A DNA stretch of 64,000 nt from Rhizobiales bacterium TNE-4 (GCA_019083985.1 JAHRCV010000001.1:496001-560000), one strand, 5' to 3'. Positions 1-9,014 are shown, numbered from the stretch's first letter. A program made the numbers and translations. Notes: generated by a model not told the origin, from the sequence alone.

Positions 1-1158
1 GAAGAATCGGCACAGAATTTGGGGAGCTCCGGTTTCCGACTGTTTCGTCGCATCGTTTTCCCACTCGCCATGCCGGGCTATCTCGCGGGTGCGTCGCTCG
101 TCTTTGTGAAAGTGTTCGACGATCTTGCAACGCCATTGCTGCTCAACGTCAAGGATATGTTGGCGCCACAAGCCTATTTGCGTGTTACCTCCATCGGGAT
201 CGCCGATCCGATGGGTTATGTCATTTCCGTCGTTCTGATTGTGATGTCGGTTCTGGCCATGTGGCTGTCAGCATGCGCCATGAAGGGTCGCGATTACGCA
301 ACCGTGCAACGTGGCGGCGGCGGCCTGATGAAGCGTAGCATGAACCGTTTCGAGACGATCGTCGCTTATGGCGTAGTGACGCTCATCCTGTTGCTGGTCT
401 TGGCGCCTCACCTCGCGCTTCTACTACTTTCTTTTGCCACGGTCTGGTCCTTCAGCCCCTTGCCAGATGCTTACACACTCGCGCATTACAGCCGCGTGTT
501 TGGTGAGAGCTTCGTCTACATCAAGAACACGTTTCTGTACGCATCGCTTGCGGGCTTGATTGATGTGGTGCTTGGCGTTGCGATTTCCTATCTCGTCTTG
601 CGCACCAAACTGATTGGGCGTGAATGGCTGGATTTCATGGCGAGCGCCGCTTTGGCCATTCCCGGTGTGGTGCTCGGAATCGGCTTTCTGCGTGCGTTCT
701 ATGGTGTCACGCTGTGGAACGGTCAGCCTCTGGCGACGGTCTGGATTATGATCGTGATCGCACTGGCGATCCGTCGTCTGCCTTATGCGTTGCGTGCCTG
801 TTACGCCGCGCTGCAGCAGATTTCACAATCGCTCGAAGAAGCAGCTGAGAATTTGGGTGCGAATAAGGCGCGGACTGTCCGGCGGATCGTTCTCCCCTTG
901 ATGACAGGTGGTATCGTCGCCGGTTTCGTCACGAGCTTTTCGACGGCAGCCGTCGAATTGTCGGCGACCCTTATGCTTGTCCAATCGAATTCAGACGCCC
1001 CCTTGGCTTATGGGCTTTATGTCTTCATGCAATCGCCAGCAGGGCGCGGGCCAGGGGCAGCGTTAGGAGTCATTGCCGTGATATTGGTCGCCGTCTGTAG
1101 CTGGGCGTCGCATGTTTTGATTGAGCGTACACAAAAAGCAAGAGGAGCCACATCGTGA
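1..1158 (+). CDS. ABC transporter permease, fused two-domain iron/AEP type (5' truncated by window)
   Basis: Inner-membrane permease of an FbpB/PhnV-like importer. The frame is open from base 1: the first codons read as the EAA-type ATPase-contact loop of a first permease domain (EESAQNLGSSGFRLFRRIV), so the true start lies left of the window. A second permease domain follows after a hydrophilic linker near base 310, with its own loop EEAAENLGANKARTVRRI at about 837-890. Two EAA loops in one chain are typical of fused iron(III)/2-aminoethylphosphonate/thiamine-class permeases. The stop overlaps the GTG of the ATPase gene, so the two are translationally coupled. The periplasmic binding protein is presumably upstream, off the window. 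Substrate cannot be told from this gene alone. Confidence 0.9.
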   Translation, partial: EESAQNLGSSGFRLFRRIVFPLAMPGYLAGASLVFVKVFDDLATPLLLNVKDMLAPQAYLRVTSIGIADPMGYVISVVLIVMSVLAMWLSACAMKGRDYATVQRGGGGLMKRSMNRFETIVAYGVVTLILLLVLAPHLALLLLSFATVWSFSPLPDAYTLAHYSRVFGESFVYIKNTFLYASLAGLIDVVLGVAISYLVLRTKLIGREWLDFMASAALAIPGVVLGIGFLRAFYGVTLWNGQPLATVWIMIVIALAIRRLPYALRACYAALQQISQSLEEAAENLGANKARTVRRIVLPLMTGGIVAGFVTSFSTAAVELSATLMLVQSNSDAPLAYGLYVFMQSPAGRGPGAALGVIAVILVAVCSWASHVLIERTQKARGATS

Positions 1159-2246
1159 CCTCACTTCATCACGCCGTGTCTCACGCGCATGCATCCAACC
1201 TCGAGATTTCCGACGTTCATGTATCTTATGGGCAGAATGCCGTTCTCAAGAACGTCAACCTGTCGATCAAGCCCGGCGAGTTTTTCGCCTTTTTGGGCCC
1301 GTCTGGATGCGGGAAGACGACGCTGCTTCGACTAATCGCCGGGTTCAACCAGGCCAACCGTGGCAGCATCAAAGTGGGTGGGAAGGATATCTCCGCGTTG
1401 CCGCCTTGGCGACGCGATGTCGGAATGGTGTTTCAGTCCTACGCCCTCTGGCCGCATTTGAATGTGGCACGCAATGTCGCATTCGGGTTGGAAGAGCGTG
1501 GCGTCCCGAAAGCCGAGATTACAAAGCGTGTGCAGGCTGCTCTCGATCTTGTAGGGTTGAGCGATTATGCGCAGCGCTTGCCATCGCAATTATCGGGTGG
1601 CCAACAACAGCGTGTGGCGCTGGCCCGCACGATCGTGATTGAACCTAAAATTCTATTGTTGGATGAACCGCTATCCAATCTCGACGCTAAAATGCGGGTT
1701 GAGGTGCGGCGTGAGTTGCGTGATCTGCAGCAACGCCTTGGCGTCACCACCATCTTCGTCACACATGATCAGGAAGAGGCCAATGCCATTTGTGATCGCA
1801 TGGCGGTGATGAATGAGGGGATCATCCAGCAAGTGGGAACACCGCGTGAACTGTATGAACGGCCCGCCAATCTGTTCGTCGCCAATTTTTTAGGTCATGC
1901 CAATGTCCTGCGCGGTGCCATGGGGGAAAGCGGGCATGATCGGTCGTTCACCTTAAGGGGTGGGGAGCGCCTCATGATTCGAGAGGGTGCTCACATTCCG
2001 GACGATGCGCGTCTTGTGTTGCGGCCGCAGGCCTTTTCACTCGCGCGCGGGACGGCCAATGGATCATGGACCGGTACGGTCCAAGATGTTGAGTTCCTTG
2101 GCGCCATTATCCGCTATCGGGTCAGCCTCAATCAGGATGATATCCTCGTCGACGCGTCGTTCCGGCCAGGTGATGAGGTGTATGCGCCGGGCGAACAGGT
2201 TAGCGTCAGCTTCGATTCATCAAGTGCTGTGTGGCTATCGCAATGA
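1155..2246 (+). CDS. ABC transporter ATP-binding protein (FbpC/PotA class)
   Basis: Cytoplasmic ATPase that energises the fused permease just upstream. Visible motifs are Walker A GPSGCGKT (residues 48-55), Q-loop near MVFQSY (91-96), signature LSGGQQQR (146-153), Walker B ILLLDEP (166-172) and the switch histidine in FVTHDQEEA (H204). The C-terminal third is the TOBE-type regulatory region. 363 residues is normal for the CUT1/FbpC group. The GTG start overlaps the permease stop and has AGAGGAG at 1141-1147. Most similar in layout to ferric-iron, 2-aminoethylphosphonate or polyamine importers; substrate undetermined. Confidence 0.92.
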   Translation: MTSLHHAVSHAHASNLEISDVHVSYGQNAVLKNVNLSIKPGEFFAFLGPSGCGKTTLLRLIAGFNQANRGSIKVGGKDISALPPWRRDVGMVFQSYALWPHLNVARNVAFGLEERGVPKAEITKRVQAALDLVGLSDYAQRLPSQLSGGQQQRVALARTIVIEPKILLLDEPLSNLDAKMRVEVRRELRDLQQRLGVTTIFVTHDQEEANAICDRMAVMNEGIIQQVGTPRELYERPANLFVANFLGHANVLRGAMGESGHDRSFTLRGGERLMIREGAHIPDDARLVLRPQAFSLARGTANGSWTGTVQDVEFLGAIIRYRVSLNQDDILVDASFRPGDEVYAPGEQVSVSFDSSSAVWLSQ

Positions 2247-2917
2247 GATCCGACAAGCCTTTGCGTGGGGTGTTGTTTGATCTGGATGGCACACTCGTCG
2301 ACAGTGCAGCCGATCTGCAGGGAACGCTTAATCGTCTCTTGCCGGAATATGGGTTGCGGCCGCTCACCCTGGATGAGGTCAAAGCCAAGATTGGTGATGG
2401 TGTTGCCAAACTTGTCGAGCGTGCCTTCATCGCAACGGGGGGTGATCTAGCCAAAGTTGATGCAGCGGCACGACGCTTTTTGGCGCTCTATGAAGGCCAT
2501 GCTGCCGCTTTAACAGTGGCGTATCCGGGTGTGCGCGACACCCTCATGCAATTGCAGGCGCGAGGACTTGTTCTCGCTGTTGTCACCAATAAGCCCCTGG
2601 CGGCGACACAAGAGATTTTGGCTGCGCTCGATCTTGCGCGTTTCTTTGCCGCCGTCGTCGGTGGCGACAGCGCGCCGCGCCGCAAGCCTCACCCTGATCC
2701 AATCATAAAGGCTTTGGCAGATGCTGGGCTTAAGGCCGATGAAGCCATGATGGTGGGCGATAATTATCATGATATTGAGGCCGCTCACGCCGCTGGTGTC
2801 GAGGCGATTATTGTCACGTATGGCTATAGCCATAAGCCACCCTTAGAGACGGGTGCAGACCATGTGGTCGATACCATGCCTGAGATTGTGCCGCTGATTG
2901 CGCGCTCGCGCTCATAA
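2243..2917 (+). CDS. HAD-superfamily phosphatase, phosphoglycolate phosphatase-like
   Basis: Soluble HAD hydrolase of 224 residues. Motif I is FDLDGTLVDS (nucleophile and acid/base Asp about residues 13 and 15), motif II Thr in VVTNKPL, motif III Lys in RRKPHPDP, motif IV MVGDNYHDI; the helical cap follows motif I as in Gph/PGP enzymes. An in-frame GTG at 2231 would add four residues, but the ATG at 2243 overlaps the ATPase stop as ATGA and is preferred. Coupling to the ABC genes suggests that it dephosphorylates something related to the imported solute. Phosphoglycolate phosphatase is the family default, not proven here. Confidence 0.85.
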   Translation: MRSDKPLRGVLFDLDGTLVDSAADLQGTLNRLLPEYGLRPLTLDEVKAKIGDGVAKLVERAFIATGGDLAKVDAAARRFLALYEGHAAALTVAYPGVRDTLMQLQARGLVLAVVTNKPLAATQEILAALDLARFFAAVVGGDSAPRRKPHPDPIIKALADAGLKADEAMMVGDNYHDIEAAHAAGVEAIIVTYGYSHKPPLETGADHVVDTMPEIVPLIARSRS

Positions 2918-2934
2918 CCAGTGCATCACGAGCG

Positions 2935-3771
2935 TCACTTTAGCTTGAAACCCATCTCGTGCAGGATGGTGGAAAGTCGGTCGCGCCCGTTGAGATTGGC
3001 CGGATTGGACAAGCGGTTGAGCACGCGGCCAGACCATGTGTCGTCCGACATTTCATGCCGCTTCGAGAATGCGCCCATATCCTGATCGTAATCGGCGATC
3101 AGGCCTGTTTCATCGGTCACGCCATAGCGGCCATGGAACAAGACAGCCTCTTGTGGCAAGCGCGGCTTAACTTCATTGACGGCTTTCGCATCGGCGTAGC
3201 CTACGCAGAGACCAAATACACCGATCGCCCCTTTTGGCAGGCCAAGCAAGTCAGCAATGACGAGCGGTTGATTGCGCAGCGCACCGATATAGACGGTCGA
3301 GAGCCCGAGGGATTCTGCGGCGATGACCGCGTTCTGTGCAGCCAGCGCCGCGTCAATCGACGCGACCAGAAATGATTCAAGATAGTCGAGCGAGGCGAGC
3401 TCCGTACCTGCGGCATCGCCCAAGCGACGGTTGCGAGAGCAATCCGCAACAAAGACGAGAAAGAGTGGACATTGCTCAATATGCTTTTGGTTTTGTGAAG
3501 CCGTGGCAATTTTTGCTTTTGTTGCGGAATCGGTAACGGCGATCATCGACCACATTTGCATATTGGAACTGGTGGCGGCCGATTGAGCTGCAGCGGCGAG
3601 GGCCTCCAGCGTACCAGCGGGGAGGGGATCGGGTCGGTAGGCGCGAATGGAGCGATGCGCAAGGAGGAGCGCTATCGTCTCGTTCCAAGCACCGATCGAT
3701 GGTGTTGCTTTGGCGCCATAACGCTTGATCAGGGCTTCGCGCGCGGCGTTCGTCATCACAGGTGTATCCAT
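2935..3771 (-). CDS. Nitroreductase-family NAD(P)H:FMN oxidoreductase
   Basis: FMN-dependent oxidoreductase, 278 residues. The FMN phosphate-binding signature HRSIRAY lies near residues 35-41, followed by the helical SAATSSNMQMWSMI segment and the GLSTVYIGALRN / GLCVGYADA strands typical of the NfsA/Frp (oxygen-insensitive nitroreductase) branch. Physiological substrates in this branch are quinones, flavins or nitroaromatics, so the function is generic. It is convergent with the HAD gene (17-bp gap) and followed on the same strand after 61 bp (upstream side) by the Lrp regulator gene, but no functional tie is evident. Confidence 0.87.
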   Translation of the reverse strand: MDTPVMTNAAREALIKRYGAKATPSIGAWNETIALLLAHRSIRAYRPDPLPAGTLEALAAAAQSAATSSNMQMWSMIAVTDSATKAKIATASQNQKHIEQCPLFLVFVADCSRNRRLGDAAGTELASLDYLESFLVASIDAALAAQNAVIAAESLGLSTVYIGALRNQPLVIADLLGLPKGAIGVFGLCVGYADAKAVNEVKPRLPQEAVLFHGRYGVTDETGLIADYDQDMGAFSKRHEMSDDTWSGRVLNRLSNPANLNGRDRLSTILHEMGFKLK

Positions 3772-3832
3772 CGGGGCCTCCTCATAGGGCGGGCACTGTG
3801 CCGCTGACGTTCAATCTATGCAACCTGTTCCC

Positions 3833-4294
3833 CTATAAGGGCAGTGCAACGGAGTACTTGATCTGATCGAGCGCAAAACTCGATTCAATGGACGCTATGC
3901 CATCAAGGCGGGTCAGCTTTTGCTTGATGAATTGTTCATACGCGATGAGATCAGGCACCACGACGCGCAAGAGGTAATCGCGCGGTCCTGTCATCAAGTA
4001 ACATTCCACTACTTCGCGCCAGCTCTGGATCGCTTTTGCGAAGCGTTCGAGATCAGCCTCTTTCTGGCGTTCCAACTTGATGGAAATGAACACGGACACC
4101 GGCAAGCCGACCGCGCGTTGATCGACCATCGCCGAATACCGGATGATGACGCCTTCCTGCTCGAGCCGCCGAATCCGGCGATGGCAGGGGGAAGTGGACA
4201 GCCCAATCCTGTCAGCAATGTCCTGCAGCGTCAGGCGGGAATCTGTCTGCAGCAGGGAGAGGATTTTTCGGTCGGTTTCGTCGAGGGTCACCAA
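3833..4294 (-). CDS. Lrp/AsnC-family transcriptional regulator
   Basis: 153-residue feast/famine regulator. The N-terminal winged HTH starts LDETDRKILSLLQTDSRLT and includes DIADRIGLSTSPCHRRIRRL as the recognition helix. The C-terminal RAM (ligand-binding, oligomerisation) domain runs from about residue 65 and contains the conserved VECYLMTGPRDYLLRV strand-turn. It is divergent from the E1/transketolase-like gene across 133 bp of AT-rich DNA, the classical layout for a local Lrp-type regulator and its target. The pair matches the MdeR/MdeB arrangement described in Pseudomonas putida, so control by an amino acid or 2-oxo acid ligand is a reasonable inference. Confidence 0.93.
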   Translation of the reverse strand: MVTLDETDRKILSLLQTDSRLTLQDIADRIGLSTSPCHRRIRRLEQEGVIIRYSAMVDQRAVGLPVSVFISIKLERQKEADLERFAKAIQSWREVVECYLMTGPRDYLLRVVVPDLIAYEQFIKQKLTRLDGIASIESSFALDQIKYSVALPL

Positions 4295-4427
4295 GGGTAA
4301 AATATCCCATAAAACTCATTGATATAGGTAAAAACATCTAAAAAGATCATTATGCAAGCAAAAAAGAGGAAAAACTTTGCCGTGAAACCTTTCTAGCATC
4401 CCTCCTATCCCCACGGAGGTTCTCGCC
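4295..4427. promoter_or_regulatory. Divergent AT-rich promoter/operator region (lrp-like / E1-like)
   Basis: 133 bp between two divergent genes, rich in A/T runs (for example around 4320-4380) in an otherwise GC-rich neighbourhood. Lrp/AsnC proteins prefer such bendable DNA. A GGAGG ribosome-binding site precedes the ATG at 4428. I could not fix a convincing -35/-10 pair. Confidence 0.5.
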
Positions 4428-6833
4428 ATGGCTGGCCGTATCGCGATGCTCAAGGCGCTGGAGACGAAAGTGCTCTGGCTATCAACTTGGATGATCCATC
4501 ACGCCAACCATATCCGGCCCAACCGTGACGGGCTGAAAGTGGGCGGCCATCAGGCGTCCTCCGCTTCGCTTTCCACCATCATGACAGCACTTTATTTTTC
4601 CGTGCTGAAACCGGAAGACCGCGTTGCGGTGAAGCCGCACGCCTCGCCCGTTTATCACGCGATCCAATATCTCTTTGGCAAGCAGACGCGTGAAAAAATG
4701 GAGCGCTTCCGTGCGCTCGGTGGCGCACAATCTTATCCCTCGCGCACCAAGGATAGCGACGATGTGGATTTCTCAACCGGCTCGGTCGGTCTTGGCGTCG
4801 CACAAACCTTGTTCTCTTCACTCGTGCAGGATTACGTCAACGCGCATGGCTGGATGAAGGACCGTCCCGAAGGCCGCATGATTGCGCTCGTGGGTGATGC
4901 CGAGATGGACGAGGGCAATATTTACGAAGCTCTCGTTGAAGGTTGGAAGCAGGGGCTCAGAAATTGTTGGTGGATTGTTGATTACAACCGCCAATCACTC
5001 GATGCCGTCATCCGCGAAGGTTTGTGGGAAAAGCTCGAAGCGATTTTCCGGAATTTCGGTTGGGATGTCGTCATCGTCAAATATGGTCGCCTAATGCGCG
5101 AGGCGTTCGCCGAGCCGGGCGGTGAGAAATTGCGCGTCTGGATCGATAATTGTCCAAACCAGATGTACGCGGCACTCTGCTTCCAAGGAGGTGCGGCCTT
5201 CCGCAAACGCCTGCTCGACGATATTGGCGATCAGGGTGATGTCACGCGCCTCCTTGAAAAGCGCAGCGATGCCGAATTGCTGGCTTTGATGTCCAATCTG
5301 GGTGGCCATTGTATGGAAAGTCTGATCGATGCCTTTGAACGCATTGATCATGATCGTCCCGTCTGTTTCATCGCCTACACGATCAAGGGTGTGGGTTTGC
5401 CGTTCCAAGGCCATAAGGACAATCACGCGGGTTTGATGACGCCGAAACAGGTTGAAGATTGGCGCGCCAAACTCGGCATCCGCGAAGGCCATGAATGGGA
5501 CAAGTTCGAGGCCATGCCCTATCCGGCGGCCGAGATTGAAAAATTCATCAAGGCCGCTCCTTTTTCGACGGACCAGACACGACGCCTGACGGCGCCTGCA
5601 GTGCCCGTGCCCGAGCGTCTCGATGTGCGCATTGATCGTACCATGTCTACGCAGCAAGGTTTCGGTCTCATTCTGCAGGAGATTGCGCGGTCCGACAGCG
5701 CGTTGGCAGACCGGATTGTGACCTGCGCACCGGACGTCACTGTGTCGACCAATCTTGGCGGCTGGGTCAATCGGCGTGGTCTATTTGCACGCGACACCGT
5801 CGCTGACTTGTTCCGCAAGGAGAAAATCCCATCAACCTTTACTTGGGAATTTTCGCCGGAAGGTCAGCACATCGAGCTCGGCATTGCCGAGATGAATTTG
5901 TTCATCCTGCTTTCGGCACTCGGCCTGTCGCACAGCATTAACGGTGTGCGTCTGTTACCGGTCGGCACGCTTTACGACCCGTTCATTTGCCGCGGTCTCG
6001 ATGCGCTCAATTATGCCTGTTATCAGGATGCCCGTTTCATGGCCGTAGCGACACCGTCTGGCATCACGCTGGCGCCTGAAGGGGGTGCACATCAATCGAT
6101 TGCGACGCCCCTGATCGGCATGGCGCAGGATGGTTTGGCGGCCTTTGAGCCCGCTTTTGTCGATGAACTCGCAATCATAATGCGTTGGGGTTTTGATTAC
6201 ATGCAGCGCGATGGCAAACGCGCGGCTGAAGATAAGCCAACGCAGGATGAGCGCTGGATTCGTGATGCCAATGGGGGCTCCGTCTATCTCCGCCTGTCCA
6301 CGCGCAGCATCGAGCAACCACAACGCCCCATGACGGCGGAACTGGCGCAAGATATTGTCGAGGGCGGTTATTGGCTGCGCAGGCCCGGCCCCAATCCGGC
6401 CTGTGTCGTGGTCGCCATGGGGGCCGTGGTGCCAGAAGCCATTCGTGCAGTGGGCATGATGGCAGAAGATCGCCGTGATGTCGGCCTGCTGGTCGTCACA
6501 TCCGCGGATCGCTTGAATGCAGGATGGACAGCAGCGCAGCGTGCGCGCCAAAGCGGCATGCCAACCACACGCGCGCAAATTGAGAATTTATTGAGCGATG
6601 TGCCACGCGATTGCGCCATCATCTCGGTGTTAGATGGCCATCCGGCGACGCTGGCGTGGATGGCTGGTGTTTATGGCCATCGCATTACATCGCTCGGGGT
6701 CGAGCATTTCGGCCAGACCGGCGATATCGATGAGCTTTATAGCCATTATCGCATTGATGCGGCGGCGATCCTTGATGCGGCAGAGCAGATTGCCCCGGGC
6801 CGACCAGTGCGCCGTTTTGCAACGGGACGCTGA
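4428..6833 (+). CDS. Transketolase / homodimeric 2-oxoacid dehydrogenase E1-like enzyme (MdeB-like)
   Basis: 801-residue thiamine-diphosphate enzyme. The N-terminal part has the substrate-side histidines (HASPVYHAIQY, about 71-81), the TPP/Mg signature GDAEMDEGN (156-164) with metal Asn in DYNRQS (N187), and the second TPP-binding half has the activating glutamate region HIELGIAEMNLFILLSAL. The architecture matches AceE-type homodimeric E1 and MdeB (2-oxobutyrate dehydrogenase E1) better than sugar transketolase: 801 residues against about 660. The divergent Lrp-type regulator supports an MdeB-like role in 2-oxoacid oxidation. No methionine gamma-lyase, E2 or E3 gene is nearby, so acyl transfer would rely on components encoded elsewhere. 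Confidence 0.85.
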   Translation: MAGRIAMLKALETKVLWLSTWMIHHANHIRPNRDGLKVGGHQASSASLSTIMTALYFSVLKPEDRVAVKPHASPVYHAIQYLFGKQTREKMERFRALGGAQSYPSRTKDSDDVDFSTGSVGLGVAQTLFSSLVQDYVNAHGWMKDRPEGRMIALVGDAEMDEGNIYEALVEGWKQGLRNCWWIVDYNRQSLDAVIREGLWEKLEAIFRNFGWDVVIVKYGRLMREAFAEPGGEKLRVWIDNCPNQMYAALCFQGGAAFRKRLLDDIGDQGDVTRLLEKRSDAELLALMSNLGGHCMESLIDAFERIDHDRPVCFIAYTIKGVGLPFQGHKDNHAGLMTPKQVEDWRAKLGIREGHEWDKFEAMPYPAAEIEKFIKAAPFSTDQTRRLTAPAVPVPERLDVRIDRTMSTQQGFGLILQEIARSDSALADRIVTCAPDVTVSTNLGGWVNRRGLFARDTVADLFRKEKIPSTFTWEFSPEGQHIELGIAEMNLFILLSALGLSHSINGVRLLPVGTLYDPFICRGLDALNYACYQDARFMAVATPSGITLAPEGGAHQSIATPLIGMAQDGLAAFEPAFVDELAIIMRWGFDYMQRDGKRAAEDKPTQDERWIRDANGGSVYLRLSTRSIEQPQRPMTAELAQDIVEGGYWLRRPGPNPACVVVAMGAVVPEAIRAVGMMAEDRRDVGLLVVTSADRLNAGWTAAQRARQSGMPTTRAQIENLLSDVPRDCAIISVLDGHPATLAWMAGVYGHRITSLGVEHFGQTGDIDELYSHYRIDAAAILDAAEQIAPGRPVRRFATGR

Positions 6834-6851
6834 CCGGCCGTAGTCGGTCAG
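6830..6851. terminator. Hairpin between convergent genes (weak terminator)
   Basis: Perfect 7-bp inverted repeat CTGACCG (6830-6836) / CGGTCAG (6845-6851) with an 8-base loop, overlapping the stop codon of the E1-like gene. There is no clear U-tract, so intrinsic termination is uncertain. Confidence 0.35.
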
Positions 6852-6870
6852 CGGAAGATGATGAGGTTCC

Positions 6871-7203
6871 TTACGCGGCTTCCCGTTTGCCTTTGCCGTC
6901 GAAGCTTTCCGTGACGGTGTTGAGGATTTTGTGACGTTCTTCCGCAGTTAGCGGGCGGCCTGATACGACAGATGGTATTTTGTTTTCTTCAATCTCGTGC
7001 GTGGGATAGCCGTCGCGCACGCGAGCAATGATATCGTCGAGTGTGGTTGAAAGAAGCGCTATGAACGCATCGGCTTCGCGCGCTTGCTTGTCGAAGAAAA
7101 GCCGGCACGCGTTTTTGACCTTTTCAACGTCCTTCATCAGCAGCGCTTCTGTACGCAACTGCTCGTTGGACAATTGATTGATGATGGCATCCAAATTCTT
7201 CAT
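6871..7203 (-). CDS. Hypothetical protein, 110 aa
   Basis: No family recognised. The product is acidic/amphipathic and predicted largely helical (MKNLDAIINQLSNEQLRTEA at the start), with one Cys, no signal peptide and no membrane segment. It is convergent with the E1-like gene and has an AGAGTGA-type site before its ATG. The composition is ordinary for the window and the frame is not a shadow of another gene, so it is probably real. Function unknown. Confidence 0.6.
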   Translation of the reverse strand: MKNLDAIINQLSNEQLRTEALLMKDVEKVKNACRLFFDKQAREADAFIALLSTTLDDIIARVRDGYPTHEIEENKIPSVVSGRPLTAEERHKILNTVTESFDGKGKREAA

Positions 7204-7517
7204 GTCACTCTCCCCGTCCCAATGATTGGTTTGTTGTTCGAACGAAATGCGTCTGCAATTGCGGCGTGAAGCGAACTGGACCGTTATGCCCGACGGCTCC
7301 GGGACCGTGACATCAACTCAGGATGGGGGATGCGGTTCCTTTAGCGTTGACGTTTGTTGCGAATCATGAATCGGATGCAGCGTGGCTCATAATGGGCCTA
7401 GATTTGGGTGCGTTCGCGTTGGAACACAGTCTTGCCGCAAGCTTGACCTTGTCCCGCCATGGCCGCCCCGAATAGGTTTCCGCGCGCGGCTGGATTCGCC
7501 GGCCCCGTTTTCTACGG
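7204..7517. other. Intergenic region (divergent leaders), 314 bp
   Basis: Carries the upstream sequences of the 6871-7203 gene and of the DUF2092 gene. No convincing ORF, RNA fold or operator was seen. TTGACG at 7345 is a possible -35 element but lacks a good -10 partner. Confidence 0.4.
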
Positions 7518-7526
7518 ATGGTTTCT

Positions 7527-8318
7527 ATGAAAAAGATCCTTCTTCCTTTGGCCATGGCCGCTTTGTCGTGCGTGGCCATGCCCGTTATGGCGCAACAACA
7601 GGCTGCACCTTCTGCCGCGCCCGCAGCGTCTGCAGCACCACTTCTTGAGCCGAAGGCCCTCGACATTCTCAAGGCCATGAGCAGCAAGCTTGCGGGTGCC
7701 AAGTCGATTGCCTTCACGGTGACGACGGCGTTCGACCAACCCGGTCGCAACAATCAGCCGATTTTCTACGGCACGAAGTCGAATGTTTCGCTTGTTCGTC
7801 CGAACCGCTTTGCAGTGGCAACCTTGGGCGATGGTCCGCGCAGTGGCTTCTACTACAATGGTAAGGACATGGTCGTGGCGATGCCGGACAAGAACCTTGT
7901 CGCGGTTGCTTCGGCTCCGGGCAATGTTGAAGACATGCTCGATCAAGCCTTCACCAATGCGGGTATTTATTTCCCGTGGGTCGATCTCATTACCGCCAAT
8001 CCATACGCTGAAATTGAGAAGGGCCTGAAGACGGCATTCTATATCGGCCAGTCGAAGATCATTGGCGACACGGTGACCGACATGGTCGCTTTCGCAAATG
8101 CGAATGTAATGGTGCAGATGTGGATCGGCGCGAAGGATCGCCTGCCGCGTCTGGTGTCAATCGTTCCGGTCGAGGCGGGACAGCGCGGCCGTCAGATGCT
8201 GCAATTCTCGAATTGGCAGCTCAACAAGTCGATACCGGCTTCGACCTTCGAGTCGAAGGAGCGCAAGACGGCGCGGCAGATCGATTTTGCCAAGCCTGAA
8301 ACCAACAGCAGCAAGTAA
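7527..8318 (+). CDS. DUF2092-family exported protein
   Basis: Periplasmic protein of about 263 residues. The N-terminus MKKILLPLAMAALSCVAMPVMAQ is a classic Sec signal peptide with an AxA-type cleavage site, followed by an Ala/Pro-rich linker. The body contains the lipoprotein-carrier-like fold features of DUF2092 (KSIAFTVTTAF, RPNRFAVATLGDGPRSGFYYNGKDMVV, and the LPRLVSIVPVE segment), which recall LolA-type barrels. An ATG at 7518 would add three residues; 7527 is favoured by GGATGG just upstream. It is followed after 17 bp by a second exported protein gene, probably in the same transcript. Substrate unknown. Confidence 0.8.
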   Translation: MKKILLPLAMAALSCVAMPVMAQQQAAPSAAPAASAAPLLEPKALDILKAMSSKLAGAKSIAFTVTTAFDQPGRNNQPIFYGTKSNVSLVRPNRFAVATLGDGPRSGFYYNGKDMVVAMPDKNLVAVASAPGNVEDMLDQAFTNAGIYFPWVDLITANPYAEIEKGLKTAFYIGQSKIIGDTVTDMVAFANANVMVQMWIGAKDRLPRLVSIVPVEAGQRGRQMLQFSNWQLNKSIPASTFESKERKTARQIDFAKPETNSSK

Positions 8319-8335
8319 ACGTGAGGACGCAAGCG

Positions 8336-8968
8336 ATGAAAAAAGCTTTCACTCTGGCAGCGCTCGGCCTTCTCGCGGGCGTGATGGCTCTGCCTGAACC
8401 GGCGCAGGCCTTTCGCGGCGGCGGCTTTGGCGGCTTTCGCGGCGGCGGATTTTCCGGCGGCGGCGGCCATTATGGCAATATGCACTATGGCGACATTCAT
8501 GGTCCGAATGGCACGACCTATATGGCGGGTCGTCCCGGTGAAGGCGCCAGCGCCGTTCATGTGAACGACAATGGCACTTGGCATGCGGGCGGCGTGAACG
8601 CCAATGGCGGCACATGGCATTCCGATGGCTATCACGGAAATTCCTATTACGCCGGTGGTTGGCATAGCCCGACGGTCGTCAACAATTACGTGGGTGGCGG
8701 CTGCGCCGGCTGCTGGGGCGGTGGTGGCTGGGGCGGCGCTGTCGCCGGGGCTGCTGTCGGCACCGCAGTGGGTGTTGCAGCGGGCGCTGCGATCGCCTCG
8801 GCGGCGCGCCCTTATCCGGTCGGCCAGGTTATCGTAACACCGCCGGCATCCGGTTGCGGTTATCAGGGTTACGCGGGCGTGAACTATTATGTTTGCGGCC
8901 CGACTTGGTTCCGTCCCTATTACGGCGCGAACGGCCTCTACTATAAAGTCGTTGCTCCCCCGTATTGA
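8336..8968 (+). CDS. Glycine-rich exported protein, 210 aa
   Basis: No named family assigned. A signal peptide (MKKAFTLAALGLLAGVMAL, cleavage near AQA) precedes a Gly/Phe/Arg-rich repeat (GGG-F-GG-F-RGGG type), a His/Asn/Gly-rich middle and a glycine-zipper-like segment (GAVAGAAVGTAVGVAAGAAI, about residues 140-160). The C-terminus is Tyr/Gly-rich with paired cysteines. GAGG at 8323-8326 selects the ATG at 8336 over the in-frame GTG at 8321. It is co-directional with the DUF2092 gene and ends at a strong terminator. An envelope or surface role is an inference from composition only. Confidence 0.75.
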   Translation: MKKAFTLAALGLLAGVMALPEPAQAFRGGGFGGFRGGGFSGGGGHYGNMHYGDIHGPNGTTYMAGRPGEGASAVHVNDNGTWHAGGVNANGGTWHSDGYHGNSYYAGGWHSPTVVNNYVGGGCAGCWGGGGWGGAVAGAAVGTAVGVAAGAAIASAARPYPVGQVIVTPPASGCGYQGYAGVNYYVCGPTWFRPYYGANGLYYKVVAPPY

Positions 8969-8987
8969 GAGTAACGTTCAGACATAG

Positions 8988-9014
8988 AAAAGGGCGCCTA
9001 CGGGCGCCCTTTTT
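8988..9014. terminator. Rho-independent terminator (bidirectional)
   Basis: Stem GGGCGCC (8992-8998) / GGCGCCC (9003-9009), loop TACG, flanked by AAAA on the left and TTTTT (9010-9014) on the right. It lies between the convergent Gly-rich protein gene and the Bug receptor gene and can serve both. Confidence 0.9.
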
